Shown here piece by piece: positions 1-7,068 of a DNA stretch of 50,145 nt. Both the position numbers and the translations under genes were made by a program. This DNA comes from a virus. Under the pieces are notes generated by a model, which searched no databases, was not told the origin of the DNA, and saw only the letters and a program-made list of their open reading frames with translations. The stretch lies in the IMG/VR virus record IMGVR_UViG_3300006224_000001, positions 1 to 50,145 of that record. One strand, 5' to 3'. Position 1 is the stretch's first letter, and each line of letters begins with the position of its first letter.

Positions 1-120
1 GTTTCGGATTGCGTCTGCACAGTCTGCGGCGTCACCAACGAATTCAAGATGACTGGCAGCTATATAGTCGCAAACCCGCGCATCCTTATCTTTCTGCCAA
101 TCACAGCAGGCTTGGGCGAA
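1..120. repeat. Terminal direct repeat, left copy
   Basis: These 120 bases are identical to 50026-50145. An exact end repeat of this kind is what an assembler leaves on a circular or circularly permuted genome, giving a unit of 50,025 bp. The repeat lies inside a gene that reads continuously across the join, which supports circularity over a true short terminal repeat. Confidence 0.95.
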
Positions 121-210
121 TGCGTAAAGCTCGGCTCTACTGCGAAATATCCACCATCCTCCTGTTGTTTTATATGGCGCAGCTATCAGCTTAATCGTTG
201 CATTGTTCAT
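1..210 (-). CDS. Hypothetical protein, first 70 codons (continues across the circular join)
   Basis: The ATG is at 210 and the reading frame is open to base 1, exactly 70 codons. Across the circular join it continues at 50025 and stops at 49975, giving an 86-residue protein that starts MNNATIKLIAAPYKTTGGW. It has several cysteines in the middle but no motif I recognise. It follows the gene ending at 212 with almost no gap and is the last gene of the leftward operon, converging on the spanin gene. Function unknown. Confidence 0.7.
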   Translation of the reverse strand, partial: MNNATIKLIAAPYKTTGGWWIFRSRAELYAFAQACCDWQKDKDARVCDYIAASHLEFVGDAADCADAIRN

Positions 211-211
211 T

Positions 212-415
212 TTACGCACGTCTTTCCGAAAGAATTTTAACTATTTCATCACCATGACCTAGCACAATATGCAATAAATTTGCAGGTAAACATGGCCGCC
301 ATATGACCCAATTACCTTCTATCTCTGGATACACACCAACATCCTGTGCTATTTTTATGGCGTCCAACGCTGCTTGTCGTTTATCAGCCAACCGCTTAAC
401 CGTTTCTTTGTCCAT
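212..415 (-). CDS. Hypothetical protein, 67 aa
   Basis: A small leftward gene starting MDKETVKRLADKRQAALDAI. Two ATGs lie in tandem (418 and 415) behind the ribosome site AAGGAGG. Either start overlaps the stop of the upstream gene, so the two are translationally coupled. The N-terminal half looks helical and charged; the C-terminal half is more hydrophobic. No family recognised. Confidence 0.65.
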   Translation of the reverse strand: MDKETVKRLADKRQAALDAIKIAQDVGVYPEIEGNWVIWRPCLPANLLHIVLGHGDEIVKILSERRA

Positions 416-903
416 CATTCCTCCTTTTGTGCTTCGGGTAGATATTTTCTCCACCAAAATTTTCCAGCTTCAGAATGATTCATTTCCCCAAACCATTTGC
501 CTTCAAGCGGTGATTCTCCATTCAGGAATAAAACTAATTTCTCGCTTATAAGCACATATCCTTCCTTTGCTGGTGCTGGATTAAGGTAGAGTTTATATTC
601 CCCAACTGGAAGATTACGAAATCCAGCATATTGTTCAAATTCGAATGTGTTGATGCTAAATTCGTCCCATATCCTAACCGCAGCAACCGGCTCCTGCTTC
701 TCCGCCTCATCCTTCCAAGCCTGTAGAGCATCGCGCTCTTTAGTTACGCGATCAATTGTTTTTGCTTCGCCTTTGCGTAAGCACTCTTGCAGATTGAGTG
801 CTTGTTGTAGAGCATCGCGCTCGGCACGAAGTGCGATAACCTCTTTCTGCAATTCAACGAAGCCATCCCCAATTATCTTGTTGATGTTTTTATTGCGCGC
901 CAT
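415..903 (-). CDS. Hypothetical phage protein with N-terminal coiled coil and EPVA-type C-terminal region
   Basis: The ATG at 903 has an AGAGGAAAG ribosome site and follows the HNH gene stop by one base. The 162-residue product has a heptad-rich segment (about residues 15-70), then the pattern EPVAAV...LYLNPAP, then an aromatic C-terminus. EPVA-type segments recur in small early proteins of many proteobacterial phages; their function is not known. The neighbour at 2121-2921 has the same arrangement (coiled coil, then EPVGYV), so the two may be diverged relatives. Confidence 0.7.
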   Translation of the reverse strand: MARNKNINKIIGDGFVELQKEVIALRAERDALQQALNLQECLRKGEAKTIDRVTKERDALQAWKDEAEKQEPVAAVRIWDEFSINTFEFEQYAGFRNLPVGEYKLYLNPAPAKEGYVLISEKLVLFLNGESPLEGKWFGEMNHSEAGKFWWRKYLPEAQKEE

Positions 904-904
904 T

Positions 905-1450
905 TCAACTTTCCTCTGCTGGTGATGGGTTGCGGAGTTCGGATGCGTCACAGAAAAATTCACCGTGCAAATCTTTAACATAGCTAAGATATTTTTTGTT
1001 AGCATCTTCTTTTGTTGAAAATCTACCGAGTGTTATTGATTTTCCATTGTGCTTAATTTGAGACTTCCATTTTTGCGTCTGTTGTTCAAAGCAAACTCCT
1101 TTATATCCGCTGGAATTGTTTTTTGCTTTATCCACATTCATTCTGTTTTGATTTCTGGTAGCAAGGCGTAAATTGGATATTCTGTTATCAGATTTAATCC
1201 TATTTATATGGTCAATTTCAAATCCATCTACTGTATATTCACCATATACATATAACCACGCCAGTCGGTGAGCAAGTCTTTTTTCGTTGTTTATCCAGAT
1301 AATTACATATCCTTGTTTTGATAGAGACCCAGCAATTGATCCTTTTTTAGCATTACTACTTGTTTGAATCAATCTGGTAAAGACGCCAGTTGTAGCGTCA
1401 TAATGCAAAAGTTCTTTCAGCCTTTCTTGTGTAATCATTTTATTCGCCAT
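905..1450 (-). CDS. HNH endonuclease with AP2-like DNA-binding domain
   Basis: The protein (181 aa from the ATG at 1450; a second ATG lies at 1438) has the phage HNH signature RLAWLYVYGEY, EIDHINR, DNRISNLR and N-rich helix. A C-terminal AP2/ERF-like domain follows (SGYKGVCFEQ...GRFSTKEDANKKY). Such genes are usually free-standing homing endonucleases that nick DNA and spread within phage populations. Neither ATG has a good ribosome site. The gene begins directly after the U-run of a large hairpin RNA (1451-1527), an odd arrangement suggesting tight control or insertion of the gene together with the RNA. Confidence 0.85.
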   Translation of the reverse strand: MANKMITQERLKELLHYDATTGVFTRLIQTSSNAKKGSIAGSLSKQGYVIIWINNEKRLAHRLAWLYVYGEYTVDGFEIDHINRIKSDNRISNLRLATRNQNRMNVDKAKNNSSGYKGVCFEQQTQKWKSQIKHNGKSITLGRFSTKEDANKKYLSYVKDLHGEFFCDASELRNPSPAEES

Positions 1451-1553
1451 AAAAAAGGCTTCACCTACAGCGTCCCTTTCGGGTTGGTCTAACGGGATAG
1501 CACCCGCCACGCTGTATGTGAAGCCTTGCTATAAAATCGGAGACCAAGCCGAT
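1451..1553 (-). ncRNA. Candidate structured RNA with three-way junction and loop complementarity
   Basis: Arms 1455-1472 and 1510-1527 form an 18-position stem with one mismatch, followed on the minus strand by a U-run. Inside are two hairpins: CGGG/CCCG, and CCC/GGG closed by a GAAA tetraloop. A further hairpin (1536-1553, ATCGG/CCGAT) lies just 5'. Its loop contains UUGGUCU, the exact 7-nt complement of AGACCAA in the junction linker (1484-1490), so a pseudoknot or antisense pairing is possible. Size and layout recall phage C4-type antisense RNAs, but this is only a resemblance. It may also terminate transcription between the genes at 1566 and 1450. Confidence 0.6.
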
Positions 1554-1565
1554 AGGAGGATTGTA

Positions 1566-1949
1566 TCATGATTTTGTTTTAAGTTCTGTAGCTATTTTAT
1601 CACGCAGCCATTGGGAGTCGGAGGAGAGTGCTGCTTCTGTCGCAATCTGCATTTCCGACTTGGTGTAACCACTAAGGTTTTCATCGCCGTATTCTTTGTG
1701 CCACGCATCGTGCATCTTCAGCGCATCCACCAGCCGCGCCACCCTCAGGTTTAGGGATTCGATAGTTGCTTTTGCAGTAGTAAGCTCAGTATTAAGGTCT
1801 GCGTTTATTCCGCTTGCGACCGCTGTGTAGCCTGCTGCCAGCTTCTGTTTCAGTTCGGTGTTCTCGGCTTCAAGTTTCTTTACCGACTCAACAACCCAAG
1901 GAGCCGCTTCGCTCCCGGATCTGATTCGATCGCTCAGCATGTCAGTCAT
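1566..1949 (-). CDS. Hypothetical coiled-coil protein, 127 aa
   Basis: It starts at ATG 1949 with ribosome site GGGAGA and overlaps the upstream stop by ATGA. Residues about 20-75 are heptad-rich (VKKLEAENTELKQKL). The C-terminal part (DAWHKEYGDENLSG...ATEAALSS) resembles other small early phage proteins of unknown role. It is the last gene before the structured RNA at 1451-1553. Confidence 0.7.
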   Translation of the reverse strand: MTDMLSDRIRSGSEAAPWVVESVKKLEAENTELKQKLAAGYTAVASGINADLNTELTTAKATIESLNLRVARLVDALKMHDAWHKEYGDENLSGYTKSEMQIATEAALSSDSQWLRDKIATELKTKS

Positions 1950-2128
1950 TTGGGTTCTCCCTTACTTTTATGCTTGTCTCGAATGTGCTGGGATTGCGAT
2001 AGTTTAGAAGCTAGATTCTTCCCGCACACGGGACATGACCATTTCCACTTTGGTTTTCCGACAATTCGAGACTCAGATATATCAACTCCGAATGTTTGTA
2101 ATGTATAAATTTCTGCGTATTCACCCAT
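1946..2128 (-). CDS. Small C2H2-type zinc-finger protein, 60 aa
   Basis: The ATG at 2128 has an excellent AAGGAGG site. The product ends in CPVCGKNL, a 12-residue spacer from the second Cys to the first His, then HIRDKH: a C-x2-C...H-x4-H pattern of a classical C2H2 zinc finger. Such single-finger phage proteins usually bind nucleic acid or protein; the partner here is unknown. The start overlaps the end of the 2121-2921 gene. Confidence 0.75.
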   Translation of the reverse strand: MGEYAEIYTLQTFGVDISESRIVGKPKWKWSCPVCGKNLASKLSQSQHIRDKHKSKGEPK

Positions 2129-2921
2129 TAAATCCTCCTTCACTCTGCGCTGCTGGTTGTGGAGATTCTGGAATAACATACAGCGGAATATCATCGTCTG
2201 TTACCGGATACGGGTCAATCGTAGTGCTAGACGGAAGGGGGATTCTCCCTGTTGTTTGATTCATAAGCGTCCCTTGCAAGCACTCCACGCCGTAGGGACG
2301 AACATAACCAACCGGCTCCATATGGTGCATTTCAGCCAGTACCTTGTTGCGCTCTGCTGCTAAGAGATTGGTAAGCACTGAATAATCAGGTTTAACCAAG
2401 CAATCGAGATTGTCACCAGATTCGCGCAACTCCATATCACAAATCATTTGAGCGGCTTGATATGCGGCCAACTTCCTTTTCAGCGCATCCATCTCCGCTG
2501 TTTGACCGGATAGGAGACCCTTTAAATCGTCGAAAGTTTCACATCCTGCGTTTGTTATTACTTCAGCCAATACATCCAACTTCCCTCGCAACTCATCCTC
2601 GCGCCTTTGGGATTCGGAGAGTTGAAATTCGAATTTCATAATTTTGTCGCCAAGCTGAAATTGCAATGATTCGACTGTTTCTAGTAAGAACTTGCGATCT
2701 TGCTCTCCTTGGACTATGGCTGCTTGCCATATATCATCAGCAAAAGCGCCCAAATTGAATTCTTTCATAACTTGCTTGCAACGGTCACTGCGAAGATAGT
2801 TGTCTATAGCTTTCATCTTCTCTTCGTTCTGCAGCAATCCATCATTGTGTACAGCACAATTGCGCCAGCCATATTCACCTTCTGCGCATGTGCATTTCTT
2901 CTCTTCGTTCTGTGTGGTCAT
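2121..2921 (-). CDS. Hypothetical coiled-coil protein, 266 aa
   Basis: It starts at 2921 behind AAGGAG and is coupled to the upstream gene by ATGA. A short Cys cluster lies at the N-terminus (CTCAEG...NCAVH), followed by a long coiled coil (about residues 75-200). A C-terminal EPVGYVRPYG...IPLYVIPE segment is like that in the 415-903 product. It is the largest gene of this part of the operon. Function unknown. Confidence 0.7.
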   Translation of the reverse strand: MTTQNEEKKCTCAEGEYGWRNCAVHNDGLLQNEEKMKAIDNYLRSDRCKQVMKEFNLGAFADDIWQAAIVQGEQDRKFLLETVESLQFQLGDKIMKFEFQLSESQRREDELRGKLDVLAEVITNAGCETFDDLKGLLSGQTAEMDALKRKLAAYQAAQMICDMELRESGDNLDCLVKPDYSVLTNLLAAERNKVLAEMHHMEPVGYVRPYGVECLQGTLMNQTTGRIPLPSSTTIDPYPVTDDDIPLYVIPESPQPAAQSEGGFNG

Positions 2922-3064
2922 TTCAAAATCTCCTTGCTCAATTCATCGACGATGGTGTTTATTTCATGGTACAAATAATCTGGAATCAGCTTTCCAGACA
3001 TAAGACCTGCTGCCTCAAGAGCAGACAGAAGTTTGATTATTCGCAATGCTTGTTCTTTGCTCAT
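2918..3064 (-). CDS. Hypothetical small helical protein, 48 aa
   Basis: It starts MSKEQALRIIKLLSALEAAG at 3064, with stop-start overlaps at both ends (ATGA with the genes at 3061 and 2921). Coupling is the main support for such a short gene. The product is predicted mostly helical; no family is recognised. Confidence 0.6.
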   Translation of the reverse strand: MSKEQALRIIKLLSALEAAGLMSGKLIPDYLYHEINTIVDELSKEILK

Positions 3065-3270
3065 TCTCCACGCTCCCAGCATCCAATCAACCACAGCGGA
3101 ACAGCGAATACAGCGGCAAGGAAAAACCCAGCGAGAGCGCCCCATATACCATGCCTGAGACCAGCAATAGCTCCGCATACCAATATTGCAACTAGCATTT
3201 CTGTGCCAGGATGATGGCCATATTTTTCGCTATACCGCGCGCCGCGAATCAATCTTTTTATGAATTTCAT
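3061..3270 (-). CDS. Small membrane protein, 69 aa
   Basis: Starts at 3270 (MKFIKRLIRGARYSEKYG) with ATGA coupling to the gene upstream. After a basic N-terminus there are two hydrophobic segments (about residues 24-40 and 45-63), so a two-pass inner-membrane protein is likely. No family recognised. It belongs to a group of four small membrane proteins in this operon (3061, 3267, 4224, 4348). Confidence 0.65.
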   Translation of the reverse strand: MKFIKRLIRGARYSEKYGHHPGTEMLVAILVCGAIAGLRHGIWGALAGFFLAAVFAVPLWLIGCWERGE

Positions 3271-3587
3271 TCTGGCCTCACTGGATGAATCAATTTCGCA
3301 TTTGCGCAAATATTACGAGCAGTCGGGTTAAGCGAACAAAAGTGTTCAGCAATGGCCCGCTTATGCTCGTTATCCAAGCTGGCAATCATGAAGTCGATTT
3401 GTGCTGACTTGTCTTGAGCCTGGAACCATTTATTTGCAGAATCTTTGGTTACTTGATTTCCGATTGAGCCTAAAAAGCATCCTATAATTAACAGGATTAT
3501 ATTTGATGCAAGCCAAATAATCCGTAGTCTTTCGATACGCTTTTGAAGCTCGACTTGTTCGAATGCGGATAGGCATTTGTATGTCAT
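3267..3587 (-). CDS. Single-pass membrane protein, 106 aa
   Basis: The ATG at 3587 has a GGAG site and ATGA coupling to the gene at 3584. One transmembrane segment (IIWLASNIILLIIGCFLG, about residues 23-42) follows a charged helix; the remaining 60 residues are soluble with two cysteines. No family recognised. Confidence 0.65.
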   Translation of the reverse strand: MTYKCLSAFEQVELQKRIERLRIIWLASNIILLIIGCFLGSIGNQVTKDSANKWFQAQDKSAQIDFMIASLDNEHKRAIAEHFCSLNPTARNICANAKLIHPVRPE

Positions 3588-3799
3588 AGTGACTCCAGTT
3601 CTTTGCGTAGTCCTGCAATGTACTCGCAATGCCGAGTGCGTAGCTCTGCAAGCTCTGAGATTGATTTTGTTGATGCGTCAGGCAATCCCATTGTGCGCCG
3701 GTCAATGTTCCAGTCTATCATCAGTATGGCCTGTTGCGCATCGTGTATCAACTCAAGGTTGCGCGTCTTTTTATACGAGTCGAGTTGAATGACTGACAT
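3584..3799 (-). CDS. Hypothetical protein, 71 aa
   Basis: Starts MSVIQLDSYKKTRNLELIHD at 3799 after GGAGAAA. It is a charged, helical protein ending in a possible short coiled coil (ELRTRHCEYIAGLRKELESL). Translationally coupled to the downstream membrane protein. No family recognised. Confidence 0.65.
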   Translation of the reverse strand: MSVIQLDSYKKTRNLELIHDAQQAILMIDWNIDRRTMGLPDASTKSISELAELRTRHCEYIAGLRKELESL

Positions 3800-3801
3800 G
3801 G

Positions 3802-4221
3802 CTATTTCTCCAAGGCTTTGCGTATTGCAGAATACGCTCGCTCAATAGCGACTGGAACTTTATACTCGCAATTCAACAGACGTTCAGCATCCTCGCGCAG
3901 AAGCTCAACCATTACGGTCTTGGGCTTGGGTGGGTTCCATGAGAATACCTTGGGAAGAAATGTATTTCTGTGTGTGTCGTTCACAACAAATCGCTCATTA
4001 CCAATAAAGCGCTCATCGTAAAGAACATCCCCAACAAACACCGCCTTACCTTCGACTACGGCAAGAGGGAATTCCCATTCCAAAGAATCGAATTTATAGG
4101 ATGATAACGTGAACGGACCACATCCGTCATGTTTCCCTACAGGCTCAATCCCCGCCTTCTCCTGCATCTTTATCGACTCCCCTGCTGCAATAAGCAGGTC
4201 TGCACGGCTCGTATATTTCAT
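3802..4221 (-). CDS. Hypothetical protein, paralogue of the 25153-25638 product
   Basis: Starts MKYTSRADLLIAAGESI at 4221 behind GGAG. It shares with the rightward gene at 25153 the blocks EFPLAVVEGKAVFVGD, SWNPPKPKTVMVELLREDAE and a C-terminal RKALEK. The pair must come from one family duplicated, or acquired twice, in this genome and placed on opposite strands. The WNPP...VMVELL block is seen in small proteins of many phages; the role is unknown. Confidence 0.7.
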   Translation of the reverse strand: MKYTSRADLLIAAGESIKMQEKAGIEPVGKHDGCGPFTLSSYKFDSLEWEFPLAVVEGKAVFVGDVLYDERFIGNERFVVNDTHRNTFLPKVFSWNPPKPKTVMVELLREDAERLLNCEYKVPVAIERAYSAIRKALEK

Positions 4222-4223
4222 GG

Positions 4224-4346
4224 TTATCTCCAAAATGGTGATGTAATCTCTGCAAAAATTACAAAGCAACAAAAAATAAACATAGGCCAGTACCACCATG
4301 TAACCGATGTGCGGCGCTTGAAGTTCATGCGGGCATGGTCGGTCAT
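4224..4346 (-). CDS. Very small membrane protein, 40 aa
   Basis: The start at 4346 (MTDHARMNFKRRTSV) has a GGAGACTG site within the end of the upstream gene, and its stop lies two bases before the next gene. Residues about 17-33 (WWYWPMFIFCCFVIFA) form a single aromatic-rich transmembrane segment. Too short to classify; tight packing supports it. Confidence 0.55.
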   Translation of the reverse strand: MTDHARMNFKRRTSVTWWYWPMFIFCCFVIFAEITSPFWR

Positions 4347-4347
4347 T

Positions 4348-4503
4348 TCAGTCTCCACAATTTACTACGCGCCCATATTCTTCATAGCGCCACATCGCAA
4401 CATACAATGGGATTATTCCAAATAAGAAATAACCTTTCCAGAATTTTCTAACTTGCAACATTCCTCTACCGGATGTTGTTTCCCAATGTCTGCGAGTAAT
4501 CAT
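4348..4503 (-). CDS. Small membrane-associated protein, 51 aa
   Basis: Starts MITRRHWETTSGRGMLQV at 4503 with a GGGGGA site and overlaps the upstream stop (ATGA). One hydrophobic stretch (YFLFGIIPLYVAMW) lies near the middle. The short length and coupling suggest a genuine small gene, role unknown. Confidence 0.55.
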   Translation of the reverse strand: MITRRHWETTSGRGMLQVRKFWKGYFLFGIIPLYVAMWRYEEYGRVVNCGD

Positions 4504-4784
4504 ACTATCCCCCTAGCCGCTTCAGCACGGCACTCATAAGGAGCAGGCACATCCTCAGCCTTCGCGTAAAACGAAACAGTAGAACACCAACCCATAGAAG
4601 GCCCAAAGTATATAGGCGCGGAGATTGTTGGTTGCAGATTATCCGGCGTCCTGCGCTTGATTGTGTCCGTACCCATTTCAAGCATTGCAAGCTCTGGATG
4701 CGAACAGTGATACAGGATGAATTTACCAGACACTTCGCGTCGAGTCTGAACGGTGCAATCTTGGATTAGTTGCTGATCGAACAT
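4500..4784 (-). CDS. Hypothetical protein, 94 aa
   Basis: ATG at 4784 after GGAGAAGGAA. The product contains TIKRRTPDNLQPTISAPIYFGPSMGW-like sequence and scattered cysteines and looks soluble. No motif recognised. It is coupled to the downstream small membrane protein. Confidence 0.65.
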   Translation of the reverse strand: MFDQQLIQDCTVQTRREVSGKFILYHCSHPELAMLEMGTDTIKRRTPDNLQPTISAPIYFGPSMGWCSTVSFYAKAEDVPAPYECRAEAARGIV

Positions 4785-4801
4785 TTCCTTCTCCCATGTA
4801 G

Positions 4802-5044
4802 TTAAGCGTTAGGTTTCTCAATATGAGGCCCGAAGTATTTTTCTAAACACTCCTTGTGCCCGTATGCCCCTCCGCCCATTGTTGAGTAATAGAGCGTTCC
4901 GTCGTCACGGAGTAATTCGCGCTTTGCTTGGCTTACAAAGCATTCGCTCATGTGTTTTCCGCATTGGTCACATCCCCCGTAGTAATCGCTGCCATGACCT
5001 GTGCTTCGTAGTTGTCGTATCGTGTTGCCAGTTGGCTTTCCCAT
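4802..5044 (-). CDS. Hypothetical Cys-rich protein, 80 aa
   Basis: The ATG at 5044 follows GGGAGACGATC. A CDQCGKHMSEC motif near residue 25 and a later HKEC suggest one zinc site. It is the first gene after the terminator at 5090-5124, so a promoter probably lies in 5045-5090. A GATAAT box is present there, but no convincing -35. Confidence 0.65.
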   Translation of the reverse strand: MGKPTGNTIRQLRSTGHGSDYYGGCDQCGKHMSECFVSQAKRELLRDDGTLYYSTMGGGAYGHKECLEKYFGPHIEKPNA

Positions 5045-5089
5045 GATCGTCTCCCTGTTGTTGATGGTTAGTATTATCTGCACATCAAA

Positions 5090-5124
5090 CACAAAAATCT
5101 ATAACCCGAATGGGGGGGGTTATA
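5090..5124 (-). terminator. Intrinsic terminator (minus strand)
   Basis: TATAACCC (minus strand, from 5124) and GGGTTATA form a perfect 8-bp stem over a 9-base loop, followed by GATTTTTG. It lies just after the stop of the 5133-5426 gene. The loop includes part of an 8-base C run (G run on the plus strand, 5112-5119). Confidence 0.7.
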
Positions 5125-5132
5125 AGCACTCA

Positions 5133-5426
5133 CTAACATTTAAAGAACCTGAACGGCATCAATCCAGTAGTCCGTTTAACTTTCTTCTGCTTAATCAGAA
5201 TGTCCGCTCTATGCCTGACTAAATCCACCTTCCATCCCATTCTTTCAGCCCATTGCTTGCTAGATAGCCTATCGTTACCTAGAGCCTCGTACATCGCGTT
5301 TAAAGCGGTTTCCAGTTCTTTCGGCCTGGGTGGGGATTTACGCTTTTGCTCAAGCTCACAGGCTGGACGCCATTTTTCGGAGCCGCCTAGCTTTACGGCT
5401 TGGAGTATGTCTTGACCTAGATTCAT
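5133..5426 (-). CDS. Hypothetical protein, possible winged-helix domain, 97 aa
   Basis: Starts at 5426 after GGAGATTAA. The C-terminal half (SSKQWAERMGWKVDLVRHRADIL...KKVKR) has the spacing of a helix-turn-helix with a basic wing, so DNA binding is a reasonable guess. It ends just before the terminator at 5090-5124. Assignment is structural intuition only. Confidence 0.6.
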   Translation of the reverse strand: MNLGQDILQAVKLGGSEKWRPACELEQKRKSPPRPKELETALNAMYEALGNDRLSSKQWAERMGWKVDLVRHRADILIKQKKVKRTTGLMPFRFFKC

Positions 5427-5912
5427 TTAATCTCCATTGATAGGTTTGTTGTGTTTGTGCCATTCTCTATGGCATTTTGAGCACATCCACATAACTTCAA
5501 GCGGTTTTGCATAGTCAACGTGATGCCCCTCAAGCCTGACGTTTTTCCTGCTGCATGAAAAACATGAATCAGGTTTAATTATTTTGTTATCTCTAACAGC
5601 ATTGTTAACTATGTATGAAGCGGCACGTTTAATTTGATTGTTTTCAGACCATTTGTTTTTTGCTTTATTGCTTGTATTTATGCCTTGTTTTGTTTTTGAA
5701 TAAAGATGCCTTGCCAAAACTCTATCGGGACGATTTTGCCTGGCTCGATCAAATGCAAGATAATGCTCATGATTAGCTATTCTGTTTGCTTTTACATTTG
5801 ATTTTATACATTCTTTGCATTTTCCACATTTCCCATCAGAATTGCTTTGAAGAGAATAAAAATCGTTTAAATTTTTGTCGATACCGCATTGTTTGCAAAC
5901 TTTTGTATTCAT
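5427..5912 (-). CDS. HNH-type endonuclease with zinc ribbon, 161 aa
   Basis: The N-terminal KVCKQCGIDKNLNDFYS...CGKCKECIK is the zinc-ribbon head common in phage HNH proteins. The C-terminal core CFSCSRKNVRLEGHHVDYAKPLEVMWMC...CHREWH provides the Cys pairs and catalytic HH/H residues. It is a likely free-standing endonuclease. The ATG (5912) is the end of a perfect 8-bp hairpin (5911-5938) that would occlude initiation. It sits between the SSB-like gene and the 5133 gene, a typical homing-gene position. Confidence 0.8.
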   Translation of the reverse strand: MNTKVCKQCGIDKNLNDFYSLQSNSDGKCGKCKECIKSNVKANRIANHEHYLAFDRARQNRPDRVLARHLYSKTKQGINTSNKAKNKWSENNQIKRAASYIVNNAVRDNKIIKPDSCFSCSRKNVRLEGHHVDYAKPLEVMWMCSKCHREWHKHNKPINGD

Positions 5913-5938
5913 TGCTCACCCCCGTAAAGATGAGCAAT
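5911..5938 (-). promoter_or_regulatory. Start-codon hairpin of the HNH gene
   Basis: On the minus strand ATTGCTCA pairs perfectly with TGAGCAAT across a 12-base loop that includes the GGGGG ribosome site. The last two paired bases are the A and U of the start codon. Such a structure should limit translation on long transcripts. Confidence 0.5.
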
Positions 5939-5957
5939 TTTAACATAAAAAGGTATA

Positions 5958-6269
5958 CTAAAACGGGATATTATCTTCAAATGGGTCTTGTGCTGCCTCA
6001 CGCGCGGTTTTAGCAGGTGCGCTCTTTTGAGGCTGGCACTCTTTCGCCTTCTCCAAAACTACCGCAGAGAAGTCTTTGCTCATGTAGGTATGGTTCCAGT
6101 ATTTATCGTTATTTCCCTTTGTGGACGGGCCGGAGACGAACTCGCCATCTTTGCCGGAGACAATCCTGCAACCCTTGACGACTAGAAACGGGTCGTTTCC
6201 TGGCTTACTTGCTAAAGACAGATTGAACTGAGGATATTTCGAGTCTTGCCATTCGATGATGATTTCCAT
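5958..6269 (-). CDS. SSB-like (SpoVG-like) single-strand DNA-binding protein
   Basis: This 103-residue protein ends in DPFEDNIPF, the acidic-hydrophobic tip of bacterial SSB proteins that recruits partners. The N-terminal part (FLVVKGCRIVSGKDGEFVSGPS) resembles the SpoVG-like fold used by some phage ssDNA-binding proteins more than a classical OB-fold. It lies directly downstream of the ERF annealing protein, as expected for a recombination pair. The SSB-like role is an inference from tail and context. Confidence 0.75.
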   Translation of the reverse strand: MEIIIEWQDSKYPQFNLSLASKPGNDPFLVVKGCRIVSGKDGEFVSGPSTKGNNDKYWNHTYMSKDFSAVVLEKAKECQPQKSAPAKTAREAAQDPFEDNIPF

Positions 6270-6278
6270 TTGCTTTCC

Positions 6279-6908
6279 TTAACGTGGTTTAACTGCTTTA
6301 ATGCCTGAGCGGGTCTTGCTATCCAACTTAGACCAAACATAAGTCTTTTGGTCTGCATCCAAAAGTTGATCGTGCAAATAGTTTGCAGAGGTTTCGTAAT
6401 CTTCCTTGTTTGCAAGTACAGCATCTACTATGCTTGACAGGAATACAACTTCTTCTTCATCCGGCTTGAAATCAGGATTCTCTGCAGGCTTATGTACTCC
6501 CTTCCCCTTTCCTTCCTGACCGCTTGTTGCGTCAATCGCATCATGCTCGACAATCTCAAGGGCGTTGACGTAAAGGTATCTGCGAATATATGTCATCATC
6601 GCGCCTAGTGCCTGGATTTCGTTGCATCCCTTCATTGTCGGCACAACTACCGGACAAGTGAAGATAACAGATGTAGGCGTAGAAGTATTGTGCGGTGCGT
6701 CAATGTCGATAATGGTTAGCTCTGCCATATCAGCATTAAACTTGATTGACGAACTAAGGCCAATATCAGAGAAAATTGTCTGAACTGTAGGCAGGAAGTC
6801 CCCAAGCTCGAAGTATTGAAAACCAGCGAACTTGTTAAGGCCGGATTTCTTCAACTCACTGGATTGCAACTTAATACGCGCTAGTTGCAGTTTTTTGTAA
6901 ACGCTCAT
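6279..6908 (-). CDS. erf: ERF-family single-strand annealing protein
   Basis: The ATG at 6908 (MSVYKKLQLARIKLQ) has an AAGGAAAAG site; the product is 209 aa. ERF hallmarks are the KFAGFQYFELGDFLPTVQTIF region and the conserved EIQALGAMMTYIRRYLYVNALEI block. ERF proteins such as P22 Erf anneal complementary single strands and circularise phage DNA. The SSB-like partner follows 10 bases downstream. The C-terminal region (about 150-209) is variable, as is usual in this family. Confidence 0.88.
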   Translation of the reverse strand: MSVYKKLQLARIKLQSSELKKSGLNKFAGFQYFELGDFLPTVQTIFSDIGLSSSIKFNADMAELTIIDIDAPHNTSTPTSVIFTCPVVVPTMKGCNEIQALGAMMTYIRRYLYVNALEIVEHDAIDATSGQEGKGKGVHKPAENPDFKPDEEEVVFLSSIVDAVLANKEDYETSANYLHDQLLDADQKTYVWSKLDSKTRSGIKAVKPR

Positions 6909-7038
6909 TATCTTTTCCTTTTGGTTTGAAAAACTCATACCACAATTGTTCACGGTACTTATACGCTTCCGGTGACATAGGATTAGCGATCAACCATTCC
7001 TGATGCTCCTGGTCGGCTTGTGCTTGGCGGTATGGCAT
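6871..7038 (-). CDS. Hypothetical small protein overlapping erf, 55 aa
   Basis: Starts MPYRQAQADQEHQEWLIAN at 7038 with GAGGTGAT upstream, and runs 38 bases into erf in another frame. The sequence is protein-like (charged and aromatic residues, no low complexity) and the coupling to erf supports it. No family recognised. Confidence 0.55.
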   Translation of the reverse strand: MPYRQAQADQEHQEWLIANPMSPEAYKYREQLWYEFFKPKGKDNERLQKTATSAY

Positions 7039-7068
7039 ATCACCTCTTTATGGTTTGGTGGTTGGTGG

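Noticed and set aside
1555-1580. Plus-strand ribosome site AGGAGG with ATG
   Set aside because: The frame is only four codons (ATG ATT TTG TTT TAA) on the non-transcribed strand.
5112-5119. Eight-G homopolymer as a frameshift or assembly error
   Set aside because: It lies in the loop and stem of a minus-strand terminator between genes, so no reading frame is affected.
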